From Stachybotrys elegans (lineage: Eukaryota; Ascomycota; Sordariomycetes; Hypocreales; Stachybotryaceae), in the NCBI GenBank assembly GCA_020746835.1, contig JAGPNK010000014.1, positions 868,001 through 932,000 on the forward strand: 64,000 bases of DNA, read 5' to 3'. The notes under the pieces were generated by a model. That model was not told the DNA's origin and ran no database searches. It worked only from the letters and a program-made list of their open reading frames with translations. Shown piece by piece: positions 25,204 through 35,540 of the stretch; within the stretch, counting starts at the first letter, position 1; the number at the start of each line of letters is the position of its first letter. The translations under genes were made by a program, and so were the position numbers.

Positions 25204-25970
25204 AGGACTTGCACCATGTGCGTGCTGGTACATCTCAGCGATATGAACTGGCAAGGTAGTTAATGGAGTTGATGTGGCCTAGCATCAGATTAGCCAGGCT
25301 AGATATGATAGATGGAGGCGATTCGGTAAGGGATGTTTCTGACAATACAATGTTCAGCAGCAGATGTCTTCTCGAGTTCTATGGGGTCCCCATCACGTTC
25401 CTTGAAGTTAGCGAATCACAGGATTTATCCCCAGATCATGATAAGAGTTCATAAGCTGTTCGGGGTGTTGCCGGATGCCAAATATCTCAGATTGAGGCTC
25501 TCGCTATGTGAAGCCAATGTCTACAGACCAGGGCTGCCGACGAGTACCTGCAGCAGTGATATTTTGCAGCATGCCAATCCCTCCAACGGCGTGATGAGCC
25601 AGGGAGTCTCCCTTCAGTCCACAATCAGTCATTAGGATGACTGTCCACACGACGGCGAAGGGATCTAAAAACCTGCCTACAAGTCACCGACTTGGCTACC
25701 AGTAAGGATTCGAAACCCAAACCCCCCAACCAACACCACAGCCCCTGTGCCAGACATGTATCCTCCCCCTTACCGGCTCCTAGCAGCCGGACAGCCCATT
25801 TCTCTTTCCAATCTGTCAGTCCACTAGCAAGTTATCCTAGAGCGGTACCGGCGAGGGTGGCCATGAAGATTCCTCAGTCTCTTAAAGACCCATGGGGCGA
25901 CAGATATGCCGCCCTGGATGATGATGCGATCATTCTTACCACAAAACGCAGCCAAAGTTGACAGTAGCCA
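25204..25970. other. intergenic, no gene recognised
   Basis: Only short unsupported frames are present, including a low-complexity Pro/Ser frame. I see no repeat or RNA gene here. Confidence 0.45.
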
Positions 25971-26285
25971 TCAACTAATGGCGAGAAGATTTGGTTGATT
26001 CTTGTGAGCCCAGTTGAGACTCGTCATCCAGTATAGTACCGAGTCGTATCCAGCACGGGTAAGACGATGGGCGGGCTCGTTAGGATCGTCAGAGTCGGGG
26101 GATTCCTCATTTATTTGGGAGATGGCTGCCTGACCTTCTTCTGCTTTGCGGTTCACCATGGCGGTTCTGCATCCAGCGTGAGCGAGAGCCCTACTGATCT
26201 CATATCCAATTCCGAGAGCGCCACCCGTCACCACTGCAATGTGGCCATGAAGGTTGTCGGGGTTAGCGACCGGATGGGGTAGCAA
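25971..26285 (-). pseudogene. N-terminal fragment of a short-chain dehydrogenase
   Basis: The frame begins with typical SDR sequence: IAVVTGGALGIGYEISRALA is the first beta strand, the TGxxxGxG cofactor loop and helix A, followed by a second strand (CRTAMVNRK). After about 58 residues similarity stops and the frame runs into unrelated sequence, without the NNAG or YxxxK motifs. There is no ATG at the head of the frame. This is a broken gene or gene fragment, probably stranded by rearrangement in the repeat-rich zone. It is not a duplicate of either intact SDR in the window. Confidence 0.65.
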
Positions 26286-27427
26286 GTTGGTTATCTTTCC
26301 TCCATATCAATTCCTCGGATGTGGCATGCGCATTGCCTGAGCCTTGGCTTTTCTGTAGACCGACGCTTTATCAAACTGGCAGTGACGAATGATCTCCTAT
26401 GGCTGAAAAATATCAAAAGAGGGATAGTTTCGATAGACTTAGATGCGAGAGAAGTTCTGAAGAAACCTGCGGTGACCCTTCCAGCATAGTATCTCGACAT
26501 CAAAGTGCGGGATACGTGGAGAGAAAGGTTGTTTCTGGAGGCCTGTCGATATGCCTCTCTAATGAAGGAGATCACTCCTCAGAGCATGAACCGAGTCAAA
26601 AGTGTTGGGATTGAGAGATGAGAAAACTGCTGCACGAGACAAGGGGCTCTGAACGTCCCTCTCGTGAGAGCATCCGTCCTCGCCCAAAGGTGCCAGTAAT
26701 AATGGTACAAGCAACTCCGGTCTCCGTTTGGGCTTTGAATGATGCACATCAAATCTGTCCAAAGGTGCAAGTATCCAAGAACTTTGGCTGTAGACACAGC
26801 GTCCTGGGCGTTGTTAAAAAGCTTTAAGGCCGATAGAGGGAATCGAAGATTGGTAGTTATCTGTGAGCAGCCTAAACGGCAGACAATAGACTAGATACCA
26901 TGCTTGCGATAAATTACTCTAGTCACTGGCCACTTGCCCTGTTATTGCCCTAAAGCATCGATAAGCTGGCAGCCACATCGTCGTTCTTGGAAGCCAGGCT
27001 CACCAGTAGGTGGTGACCACTCCCTGTCTTCCTTCGCCCTTCCCTTCTTCTCGCCATATACATTGCCAACCTTGTCTCTGCACAGTCCTAAAGACCCGCG
27101 AACTGCGTCGGGGGGAGCCTTTGTACACTCTAGTACCACGCTATCGTCTCAGACGCCGCTGGGTTCGATGCCTTTGCCAAGGGCGAATGAGGTAGCTCAG
27201 CCAATACCAATTTCATGGATGCTCCCAGATCCTCGGTAAGGCGGTATGGCGCCGCTAAACTTTTCCCCATGCACAGATTAGGACCCGCTCTCAATAAGGT
27301 CTGTAGAGGCGTCAAGGTTGAAGCTAGAGGCTCTGGAGCTAAAGAAAGCGAAAAGTATTCCGTGGGGAGCCTGCTGGATGAAGCGAGAGTCGCACAAAAA
27401 TGGCCTATATCAACGTCTTGACTTCAC

Positions 27428-27645
27428 TGATATCAATATTATGATGAGGAAAAGAGTGTGCAGTGTGGGGTGTAAGCAGTAGAGAGCAAATAAACAGTAG
27501 AGGTGGTGCCTAGTGCCCCAGCAACCAATGCAGTCGTGAACAGTAGAGAAGAATAACAATAAGGCCATCGTCAGGCTGCCCTTGCGTACAGGGTAGCCGA
27601 CTGGCCGAGCCACAGGTGGCTGCGAGACCAATCAATATTATAACA
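27428..27645. repeat. solo-LTR-like unit
   Basis: The 218-base unit begins TGATATCAATATTATGATG and ends CCAATCAATATTATAACA, so it has TG...CA termini and a shared ATCAATATTAT near both ends. Part of it (about 27430-27525) matches 35290-35375 in inverted orientation, and its last 19 bases recur at about 54750-54768. No target-site duplication is evident, so the solo-LTR reading is tentative. Confidence 0.4.
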
Positions 27646-27924
27646 ATTGTTTGTCTTCTTCACCGCCGGGATTTCAGTAGCCTATTGCTTGGCAATGCAT
27701 AACTATCTTGTATAGCGTTTCGTTGAGAATCTTGAAAGGCTCTCGAGGTAGATAGAACGTATGAACACAGAGATTGGGGGTTTTCTCCCATCAGCGTGGG
27801 CATGCCTTTGACCCCGCAAAACACTCGAGCCTGCCGGGCGCAATTACCAGCTCGTCTCTTTGTACAGCGGGCCGTTATTAGTGACGCGGAAGGATATTTT
27901 GTGGGGGAGCCCCTATGGTGCAAT

Positions 27925-28000
27925 GCGGAATTTCCCGTACGTATGCTCCAAGAGGAAATAGATCAACGACCTCAAGGACATCTCCTCTGCTGTAAGGTCA
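27925..28000 (+). repeat. dispersed repeat, copy 1
   Basis: This shares a GGAATTTCCCG(T)..GTATGCTCC start and a CTCAAGGACATCTCCTCTG end with the copies at 28308-28385 and 35192-35262. Similarity is partial but runs collinearly for about 70 bases. Confidence 0.45.
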
Positions 28001-28307
28001 TAAGAAGGGTTCGGCAAGTAGCGTGGTCAAGGCTGTCGCGAGATTGCTTGCCCGGAGGCCTCGGTCAAGGCTGCTAACCCTGAGCCCCTATGGTGGAATA
28101 TCCAAAGCAATATGCAAGAGCGGCACGGCACGGCCGGCACACCTAGTGTGCTGGGGTAGTATACTTGGCACAGCCTTGCAACTCTAAACAGACTGCATAA
28201 AAGATGCCGTCCGAGCCGACTGCCAGCAGTCATAATGGCTTACAAAGTACAGTAGTTGCTTTTATACACACCGCCGGCGATGTACGATTTGCATGGTAGA
28301 GAATAAT

Positions 28308-28385
28308 ATGGGATTTCCCGTTCGTGTGCCCCAATAGGATACAGACCAGTGACTTCGAGGAGGCCCCCTCTGACGATAATGGTAG
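28308..28385 (+). repeat. dispersed repeat, copy 2
   Basis: This reads GGGATTTCCCGTTCGTGTGC and later TTCGAGGAGGCCCCCTCTGA. The latter stretch recurs almost exactly in copy 3 at 35232-35252, which makes this the best-supported pair of the family. Confidence 0.55.
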
Positions 28386-29001
28386 AGAATAATAAGTCGC
28401 TTCCGTTTGTAAATCTGCATCAAGGTTTGGCCCTTGCAAATGTCTCTGCACTCAAGCTAAGTATGAAGTAGTATACATACCCATGGAGTAGAGTTGATGG
28501 ATTGAGTCAGAGCTGAATGCATAGTGACTAGGAATTCTGAAGGATAGGCATGCTGTAGATGTTCTAAGGTGGAGCGACTGCACGGGTGCCAATACACTTC
28601 ATTCACTGGCGACTCTATGCATTGCCTTCCTTGTTACCATATCCTCAACTGAAACTCTATCCTCTCGTACTGCTACTGCTTGCCCTGGCCAACAGCTTGG
28701 ACGTCCTATTCCTCAACCCCGCTTGACTTGTTCACCACTAGAACTGTCATGGTGATCCTCGTACGTCTGTTTCATTATGTGGGTCCGGCGGCCTGTCGAC
28801 ACCGATGTCCCCATGATCGTTAGGGGCAGTGCTTTTGCCGAGCGGCCGTTCACCTGTGCACGTAATGAGGGGGCGAAGAGGTTATATCATGGACAGTCCC
28901 GTTGAGCATGCAGATACCGTATACCACAATAACGCTGGCAGAGCCTGATTGTATCCATTGCACGCCGCCCATTTCAAAGCTTATTGTCCCAGAGCTCGGT
29001 T

Positions 29002-30309
29002 ATGGCTTTGAACGATGATGATTGGTCCGAAATCTCAGATCCGAAAACAAGGAAGCGAGTGCAAAATCGGTTGGCACAGAGAAATTACCGTAATATTTGC
29101 TATTTTCTCATAAAAAGCGTGACTAATCTTCAGCCAGGCAAGAATCTCAAGATGCGTGTAGAGGAGCTCGAACGCCAACTGGCCGAGAAGTATACAACTG
29201 AACCCAAAAATACCAGCGCGTCGACAGCCTCGTCTTCGTCAGCCATGTCCGGTGGTCCCTTTTCGTTCTCCCGGATTGACTACATGATGTTGGACCAACT
29301 CTCTTGCAACAGTTCACCGCCGCTGGCCTTACCAAACTCAGGTAATGCAGCACACCGAAATCCGCCAACGGTGCCAAACAAGAAGAATGACAAGCATTCG
29401 GGGTCGGGTATATGAAGATGTCTTGGCTGGTTTGCATTGAGGCTGATGGTGTTTCTAGGGCACGCCGGAGAGAACCCACCAAGGTCTGAAGACTTGGGTG
29501 TCACGGCCCATCCATGCTCCGACTCGGACACCCAGAGCTTGGTCAACCCGTGTGACATGGAATGGGATATGAATCAGCTCCTCTTCGACGCGTCTATTTC
29601 GCCCAATTTTGATGTCAGCCTAACTGACTCGCGGGTACCAGAGAACCCCGACACTGGAAAGGGACATCCTAGTTGTGGCGCGAGGGAAGTCAAGGAGGAT
29701 TGCTCGGCGGTTGAAAGATTGGAACATGTGCTGGAGGTGATGAATCGTTCCGGTTTCGAGAGCTTGGAGAGCCTGATGTCGGAGTACTATACCGCGGACT
29801 TCCGTCCGTTTCCCCGACTTGCGGGCTTGCAGCATTTGAGTCGCAATCGGAAGTTGCCGTCATTACTGGCGGACCTGAGAATTAATGCAGCTTCCTGGAC
29901 CGAGTGGGAGGCGCAGGGGTATAAAAGCGAAATCGTATGGTCAGCCGAGAGTATCCTGACAGCCGAACGAAGGAAGCTGCCCTCGGCCCTGCAGCAACTC
30001 ATGGAAAGGGACGGGGAAAACGGCTTGTGCGATGACACCCAAAACGGAGTGCCAGACTTGGCCTCGATTATTGCTATTTTTCAGCGAGAGGTGAGTTTCT
30101 CCGAGAGCATGACGGTCGCCAGCTTACCCGAGAACTAGGTACCGTACTTGTGGACACTCGTCTCATCGTTGACAACAGAAAATGCCTACACGGGAACCCA
30201 AGATGATATGCAACAGGCGCTTGCACTCATGATGATCTTCCGTTTCCCCAAAGGCGCAGCGCGGAAAAAAATGTACAATATCATAAGGCGATGCCTAGAT
30301 GAAGAGTGA
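29002..30309 (+). CDS. bZIP transcription factor (Yap/Pap1-like basic region)
   Basis: This is a nuclear DNA-binding regulator of about 386 residues in four exons (29002-29089, 29138-29407, 29459-30090, 30139-30309), all in consistent phase. Removing intron 1 gives the basic region KRVQNRLAQRNYRKNLKMRV, running straight into a leucine-zipper-like EELERQLAEKY. NxxAQRxxR is the bZIP DNA-contact signature, with the Gln and Arg pattern of fungal Yap-type factors. The remainder is Ser-rich and then acidic/helical, with a C-terminal helical domain (PYLWTLVSSL, then a Lys/Arg-rich end) as in many fungal bZIPs of unknown function. It converges on the ATP-grasp gene (160 bases apart) and is the only recognisable transcription factor in the window, so it is a candidate pathway regulator. 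That link is inference. Confidence 0.85.
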
Positions 30310-30469
30310 GATATTGATGTTGTTCCAAGGCAGTTGTTTGATGGTGCTACGCACACCAACCTCAAGTGCTAAAAAGTTGCATGGGAAAAGCGAAAAAAAT
30401 TGGGCACGGTACAAAAATGGGCTTGAAGCAGTAATAAATGTTTGCATCACTACTAATCCATGTGTCGAC

Positions 30470-32517
30470 TTAAAGAAACGAAAATCGAACCTCCTGTCTG
30501 ACCTCGTCTGCCAACTTAAGTGCCTCTGTCCTTCCAGCTCTTGAGAAAACATTGAAGTAGGCCAAGAAGCTGTTGACACCAGAGCTGGGATGGGGCACCT
30601 TCTGGCCGCGCTTGACTAGACAAGCGCATCTGCTTATCTGCTTTGCAAGGTCCGGTCTTCGGGCCCTTAGCTCAGCACAGATGTCGTCCGAATCAAAAAT
30701 CCCCTGGCAGGAGGAGGGATAGTCTGCAGGGATGAAGACCATGACACACGTGTACTGAGCCCCGTGTTTGAAAGGCCGGGAGAGGGAGCGGGCGCGGGCC
30801 TCGTCACCCGCAGCAATGAGCATAGCCAACCCCCAGTAGTCAATACCATAGGTTGATTCGATGATGTGTGACCCAGTCATGCCGAGAGGCCGTGGGTTGA
30901 TTTCGATAAGCCACGCGACAGGCTCTGGGCCCCCGGGACCTGCCTCATTTGCATGTAGGTCGAGGACTCCATCCTGTGTTCGGTACGTGACCGACGAGTA
31001 CTCAACGCGGCCTTCCAAATGCATCACGCCGTTACGCAGGCCGAGCTTGAGCAACGTCTCCAGAAATCCATCGCGGAGAACATCTATCTCCCGAGAGGGG
31101 AGCGCCGAGGGGTACACACTTGACAGCTCGACAAAGGTGTTGAGCGAGCCTGAGTGAAGGCCATTGGAGTCGGCAGTCTTGGGGAAGTCATCGCAAGCTT
31201 CGAAGAAGAGAAGTTCCCCGTCCAAAAGAACAAAATTTGCGTCAACTTCAGGTCCCTCACAGTATTTCTCTATGACGAATTCCGATCCGTGGCGAGATGT
31301 GTCAATGGACCTGGCGGCTGTGACAAGATTGTCAATGGAATCGACACGGAAAACCCCCTCTGAACTCCAGCCAGTGCAAGGCTTGATGATGAGGGGATAG
31401 GGAAGCTGATTCTTGCTCGCTATATCGAAAGCCTCTTCCGGGCTCGACGCCCGATAGGCCTGGTGGCCCGCAAACACGCTTGTCAAGTACTTGTCCGTAG
31501 CAACGCGCAGCGCATCGGGCGGGCCCATCTGCAAACCCAGCTCCTGCGCGGCTTGGGCGACCTGGACGACGTAGGAATCACAGAAGGTCACTATGCCGTC
31601 CACGGGGGCCCCGTACGACTTGACAGACTCGACGATTCGCTTCGCGAAATCTGCTTCCGGAGGGTCCGTCAGCCTGATCGGGATGAATGCCTTGCGCCAA
31701 TGCGCATATTTTGGTCCTTCCAGCCAGTGCCCTTGGTTATCCAGAACCACCATGTCGATTCCAAGTGCTGCAGCGGCGAGATAGATGCCCGGTCCAGTGC
31801 CGCCATTTTCTGGGTGCGCTCGGCTCCCCTCGACCAATACCAATGTTCGGCGCCGGACGGGCTCCGAAGAGATCCAGTCCAATGCGAGTCGATTCTCTAG
31901 CTCGGATTCCACGGCGAGAGACAGCGCCTCGATTGCATTGCCAAGGTCCTCGGCGTTGGAACGCAGCATCAATCCCGCCGTGGCGGCTGAGAATATGGCC
32001 TCGAGGTTGTTGCGTAAAGCTGCGATTGAGACAGGATTGTAGCTCTGCAGAGGTTCTGCAAAAGATACCGTCTCCTCGACATACTGCGAGTCTCTCATAC
32101 GGAGAGGAATCACGTCGGCGCGCACGATTTGTCCTTGCTGTTGCGGGATGATGAGTTTCACCAGACACCGACGGCCAGGGGGTTTGTTTGCGGCGCCAAG
32201 GCATTGCAGTAGGAACTTGAATGCTTTGGCCGAGCCCAATGCTGCTGGCGCCAGCACCCTCTTCGGCTGTTCATGGTCGACAAGGACGATATTCTCATCC
32301 AAGCCCCCGATAGCGCTGTCCAGTGAAGAAAGGCCTTCAAAAAGAATGTCGATTGACTGCCAAGATTTACCAGTCGCTGGGGGGCTTTGGCATAGTTGCC
32401 ACGAGCACTCCAAGAGCAGAGCTATTTTCAGGTTAGGCAAGGGTGATTTGGCCAAATGGGACAGCATTTCTTACCCCCGTCTTCCTTGGACTGAACTTGG
32501 ATTTTATTGGCAATCAT
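30470..32517 (-). CDS. ATP-grasp ligase, carnosine-synthase-like
   Basis: This enzyme of about 664 residues would use ATP to activate a carboxylate as acyl phosphate and join it to an amine or another nucleophile. I place the start at 32517: a 43-base exon (MIANKIQVQSKEDG) is joined by a 53-base intron (GTAAGA donor, CCTAACC branch, AAATAG acceptor) to the long exon 32421-30470. Starting at the ATG inside that intron would add unrelated residues. Residues 1 to about 200 are an uncharacterised N-terminal domain. The pre-ATP-grasp Rossmann fold then begins at TLVLVEGSRAHPENGGTGPG. The ATP-binding Lys lies in LIIKPCTGWSSEGVF (about residue 360), and the Mg-binding Glu/Asn in WLIEINPRPLGMTGSHI (about 520). 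It is divergent from the Gfo/Idh gene. The substrate is unknown. Confidence 0.88.
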
Positions 32518-33109
32518 TGTACAAGGTATTCTCGCTTGCATGGGCAGTTGGCGTAAACTGAGGTGCCTGTGAGCCAGCGCGATCGTAGAGCTGAAGAGCG
32601 ATAATATGTCTCCCTGCTTCGTTTGAAACAGGGTTGATCAACTGCTGGGGGCTTGTGCTGCAGGTGAGAAAATGACATTATTGGTGGGCGTGTGCCTGGC
32701 TGGCTGACTGTGTCCGCTGACCTCTTGTTAGACAGTACAAGGTTCTTAGTGCATACAGTAATTCCACACTTTTGCCAGTCATCCTACAGGTCTGAGTAGT
32801 AATTACAGTCATGCTTAAGCACGATACCAACGTCCGTCTTAGTATTGGCTTGTAAGCCATCCGTTAATCCATTGACGACCTCTGTTGGGCGGTGTTACGA
32901 CGCCTGACTCACCAGTCCACGCCATGTCGCCGGAAGAGCGGCACAGCTTGTCACCGCTCATGATACGATCCGCCAACATGGGCAAATTATATAGGCCTCG
33001 GTGTGTTTTCCAGCTTTTGATCTCGAAGATCCAGTAACACAGAAAGCATACCAAGAGCGTTGATATCCTTTTCTACTCTTTAAATCCAACCTTGTACCTT
33101 TTCTTAGCC
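32518..33109. promoter_or_regulatory. divergent promoter between ATP-grasp and Gfo/Idh genes
   Basis: This 592-base region separates two genes transcribed outward, which suits co-regulation. It contains an AP-1/bZIP-type TGACTCA at 32905-32911 and a TATA-like ATTATATAGG about 120 bases before the Gfo/Idh start. The TAGCCGA motif found around the 46-53 kb genes was not seen here. Confidence 0.5.
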
Positions 33110-34913
33110 ATGCCTGAACGAACCACCAAAGAGCCGGCGCGCTTTCTGCTTGTCGGCGTAGGCCCGCACGCCAAGCGGATCTACATTCCACATCTGAAAA
33201 CACTCGAGGCAGACGGCCGCGCCAAGCTTGTGTGCGCCGTAGACATTGAACAAAACGAGGAGGCCATCACGGAATACCGCAACAAGGTTGCCCCTGATGT
33301 GGAGCTCTTTTTCGTCCCCTTCTTCTCAGGGGCCATGCCTGAAAGTGTCGGTCTCTCGTTAAACAACCTCATCGCGCGTCTCAAAATCGACTGCGTTGTG
33401 ATTTCGACCGAGCCCCTTGCTCACAAGAGCTACGGACTGTGGGCCATCAGCCAAGGCCTCAACATCATCATGGACAAGCCCATTACGACGAGAAAGCATG
33501 TTATACATGACATTGACCAAGCATTTGGAATCGCCGATGACTACGAGGAGCTACTGGTGGCCTACAAAGAGCTACGGAAGCGCAAGAACACCTTTTTCCT
33601 CATCACCAGCCACCGCAGATACCACCCCGGCATGTACTGTACCTTTGACATGATCAAAGAGATCACCGAGAAGTCAGGGTCGCCAGTCACCAACATCATA
33701 TCCACCCACTGCGATGGTATGTGGCGGCTGCCGACGGAAATTGTCGACCAGAAATACCACTCCTTCAACTCCGGCTATGGCAAGGTTTCCCACAGCGGCT
33801 ACCACTTCCTCGACATGACATACCGATTCGTCAAATCTGGGTGGACACAGATGAAGAAACCCGACAGAATCGAAGTTGTTAGCAGTTTCATCACACCTGC
33901 CGGGTTCTTGAAGTCGTTCAACTACGACGACTACATCAAGGCGTTTGGAGACGAGACTTACGGCAACTCGTGCAAGTACACGGATCGCTACATCCAAACG
34001 CTGTCGCCCCAGTTCGGAGAGATTGATGCTGCCCTTCAAATCTCCTTCATCCAAGATAACGAGCCAATCTGTCTTGCGCAGGTCAACCTTCAACACAACG
34101 GCTTCACTCGTCGAAGCTGGGTCACCCCTGGCCCGGACCTGTATAAAGGCATCGGCCGGGTCAAGCACGAATTCCACGAGATCAAGAGTGGGCCCATGCA
34201 GACCATTGTCATCGACTCACGCCAGGCAAACGACAGGCACGACCGCTCCAAGCCCAGCACTGCCACCATCGGCACAGACAACCACTTTGAAGTCCACGTC
34301 TTCCGCAACTGCGACCTGCTCGATGAGAAAGAGCCGCTGACGAGCTACTCCGTCGCGGACCTTGACCGCCGGTACAACTCACAGCTCCCAGGCATCTATT
34401 CGGAGAATGTCAAGCGGGGCATCCTATGGGAAGCGCTGGACTTTATGGAAGGAAACAAGCCCTTTGATGATTTGGCCTCGAATCTGGAGGATCACAGTGT
34501 GCCGGCACACATCATGAGCGCTGTCTATGTGTCTCACATTCGACGCATGCAGGGCCTAAACCCCGTGGTCAGCATCGACCTGACATACGAGGACGCCGTG
34601 AGCCCGAGTAAGTATTAGACACACAATATTATGCGAATGCTAATCAATGGCAGACCATGGTTCCGCAAGGGCACACATTCGACCGAATGACAAACCTGTC
34701 CAGCTCTCTTCCCATTTTGAGTTGGCGAAAGGTACCCAAGCACCGGATACCAAGATCTCAAGCAATGGGTTCACGAATGGTGGGTATAAAAATGGCGTGA
34801 ATGGTAAACTAAGCAATGGGGGGAACGTCAAGATGAACACAGGGGGAGATGAACACCAGACTGAACTCAGCCCCATGAGCCAGCTCCTATCCCCGCAAGT
34901 CTCGGCAGTTTAG
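33110..34913 (+). CDS. Gfo/Idh/MocA-family NAD(P)-dependent oxidoreductase
   Basis: This is a Rossmann-fold oxidoreductase of about 585 residues (exons 33110-34607 and 34654-34913). FLLVGVGPHAKRIYIPHL is the dinucleotide-binding loop. VISTEPLAHKSYGLWAISQG followed by IIMDKPITT matches the family's EKP-type motif, here Asp-Lys-Pro, with the catalytic Lys kept. The C-terminal alpha/beta domain follows, with GKVSHSGYHFLDM where the substrate-binding His/Asp lie. The protein is longer than typical members (about 350-400). Exon 2 adds a polar Asn/Gly/Lys tail (NGFTNGGYKNGVNGKLSNGG) that looks disordered. Members oxidise or reduce sugars, inositols or related hydroxyl compounds; the substrate here is unknown. 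It is divergent from the ATP-grasp ligase. Confidence 0.88.
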
Positions 34914-35540
34914 TAACGGGAACATCGGTCAGGGGACGGAACGATGACCTGCTGGACACGGATTAGTCAATATGTAGTCAATACAAAGATAAGGGCTTAC
35001 TAGAAGCCAAAACAGTTATCGTTTACTCTGAGGGCAGCTTGAAAACGGCTTCATTGTTTCTCTCTACCGCTTACCACTGCATTAGCGTCGGGTCATTAGG
35101 CACCAACCCTATTGTGTTGTCTCTTTACTGCCTTTCCCACCTCAAAATGCATACCTGTTTCAGCATCATAAAGGTTTTGGGTGTGGATGTGGGACTTGCG
35201 GATCGCATGCTCAATGGATACAGGGACAGCGTCTTCGAGGAGGCCCTCTGACGATAAAGACAATGTCAAATAAATTACAACACTTGTCAAGGAGCACTAG
35301 GCACCACTACTACTGTTTATTGGCTCTCTGCTTCCACCTTGGACTATAACCTCTTTTCATCATACCACCTGGCAAGAAATCGGATAAAGAGAAGCGTGAG
35401 GGTTGTAGCAGCAGAAATGTATATAGCGATCCTCATATTTATTGTCATCCCCATGTTTAAGCTCTAGTCCATCTCTTCGTAGCTTTTTACATAAACCATA
35501 GATCCTCCATGAGTGAACCTGACCGACTTTCTTTTCCTTC
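34914..35540. other. intergenic with repeat copies
   Basis: This holds copy 3 of the dispersed repeat (35192-35262) and a segment at 35290-35375 that matches 27430-27525 in inverted orientation. No gene is recognised. Confidence 0.5.
35192..35375 (+). repeat. dispersed repeat, copy 3 plus LTR-like segment
   Basis: 35232-35252 reads TTCGAGGAGGCCCTCTGACG, nearly identical to copy 2. From 35290 the text GCACTAGGCACCAC..CTACTGTTTATT..GCTCTCT is the reverse complement of the LTR-like unit at 27430-27525. Two repeat types that are separate at 27-28 kb are therefore adjacent here. Confidence 0.5.

Larger units (their letters stand above)
26286..29001. other. gene-free interval with dispersed repeats
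   Basis: No coding sequence is supported. The interval holds an LTR-like unit (27428-27645) and two copies of a short dispersed repeat (about 27925-28000 and 28308-28385) whose third copy lies at 35192-35262. The 500 bases before 29002 should contain the bZIP gene promoter. Confidence 0.5.

Noticed and set aside
25700..25720. GGATTCGAAACCC resembling a tRNA T-loop
   Set aside because: No acceptor, D or anticodon arms can be folded around it on either strand.
30861..32204. Several open frames opposite the ATP-grasp gene
   Set aside because: They lie antisense to a clearly conserved coding sequence and mirror its codon composition.
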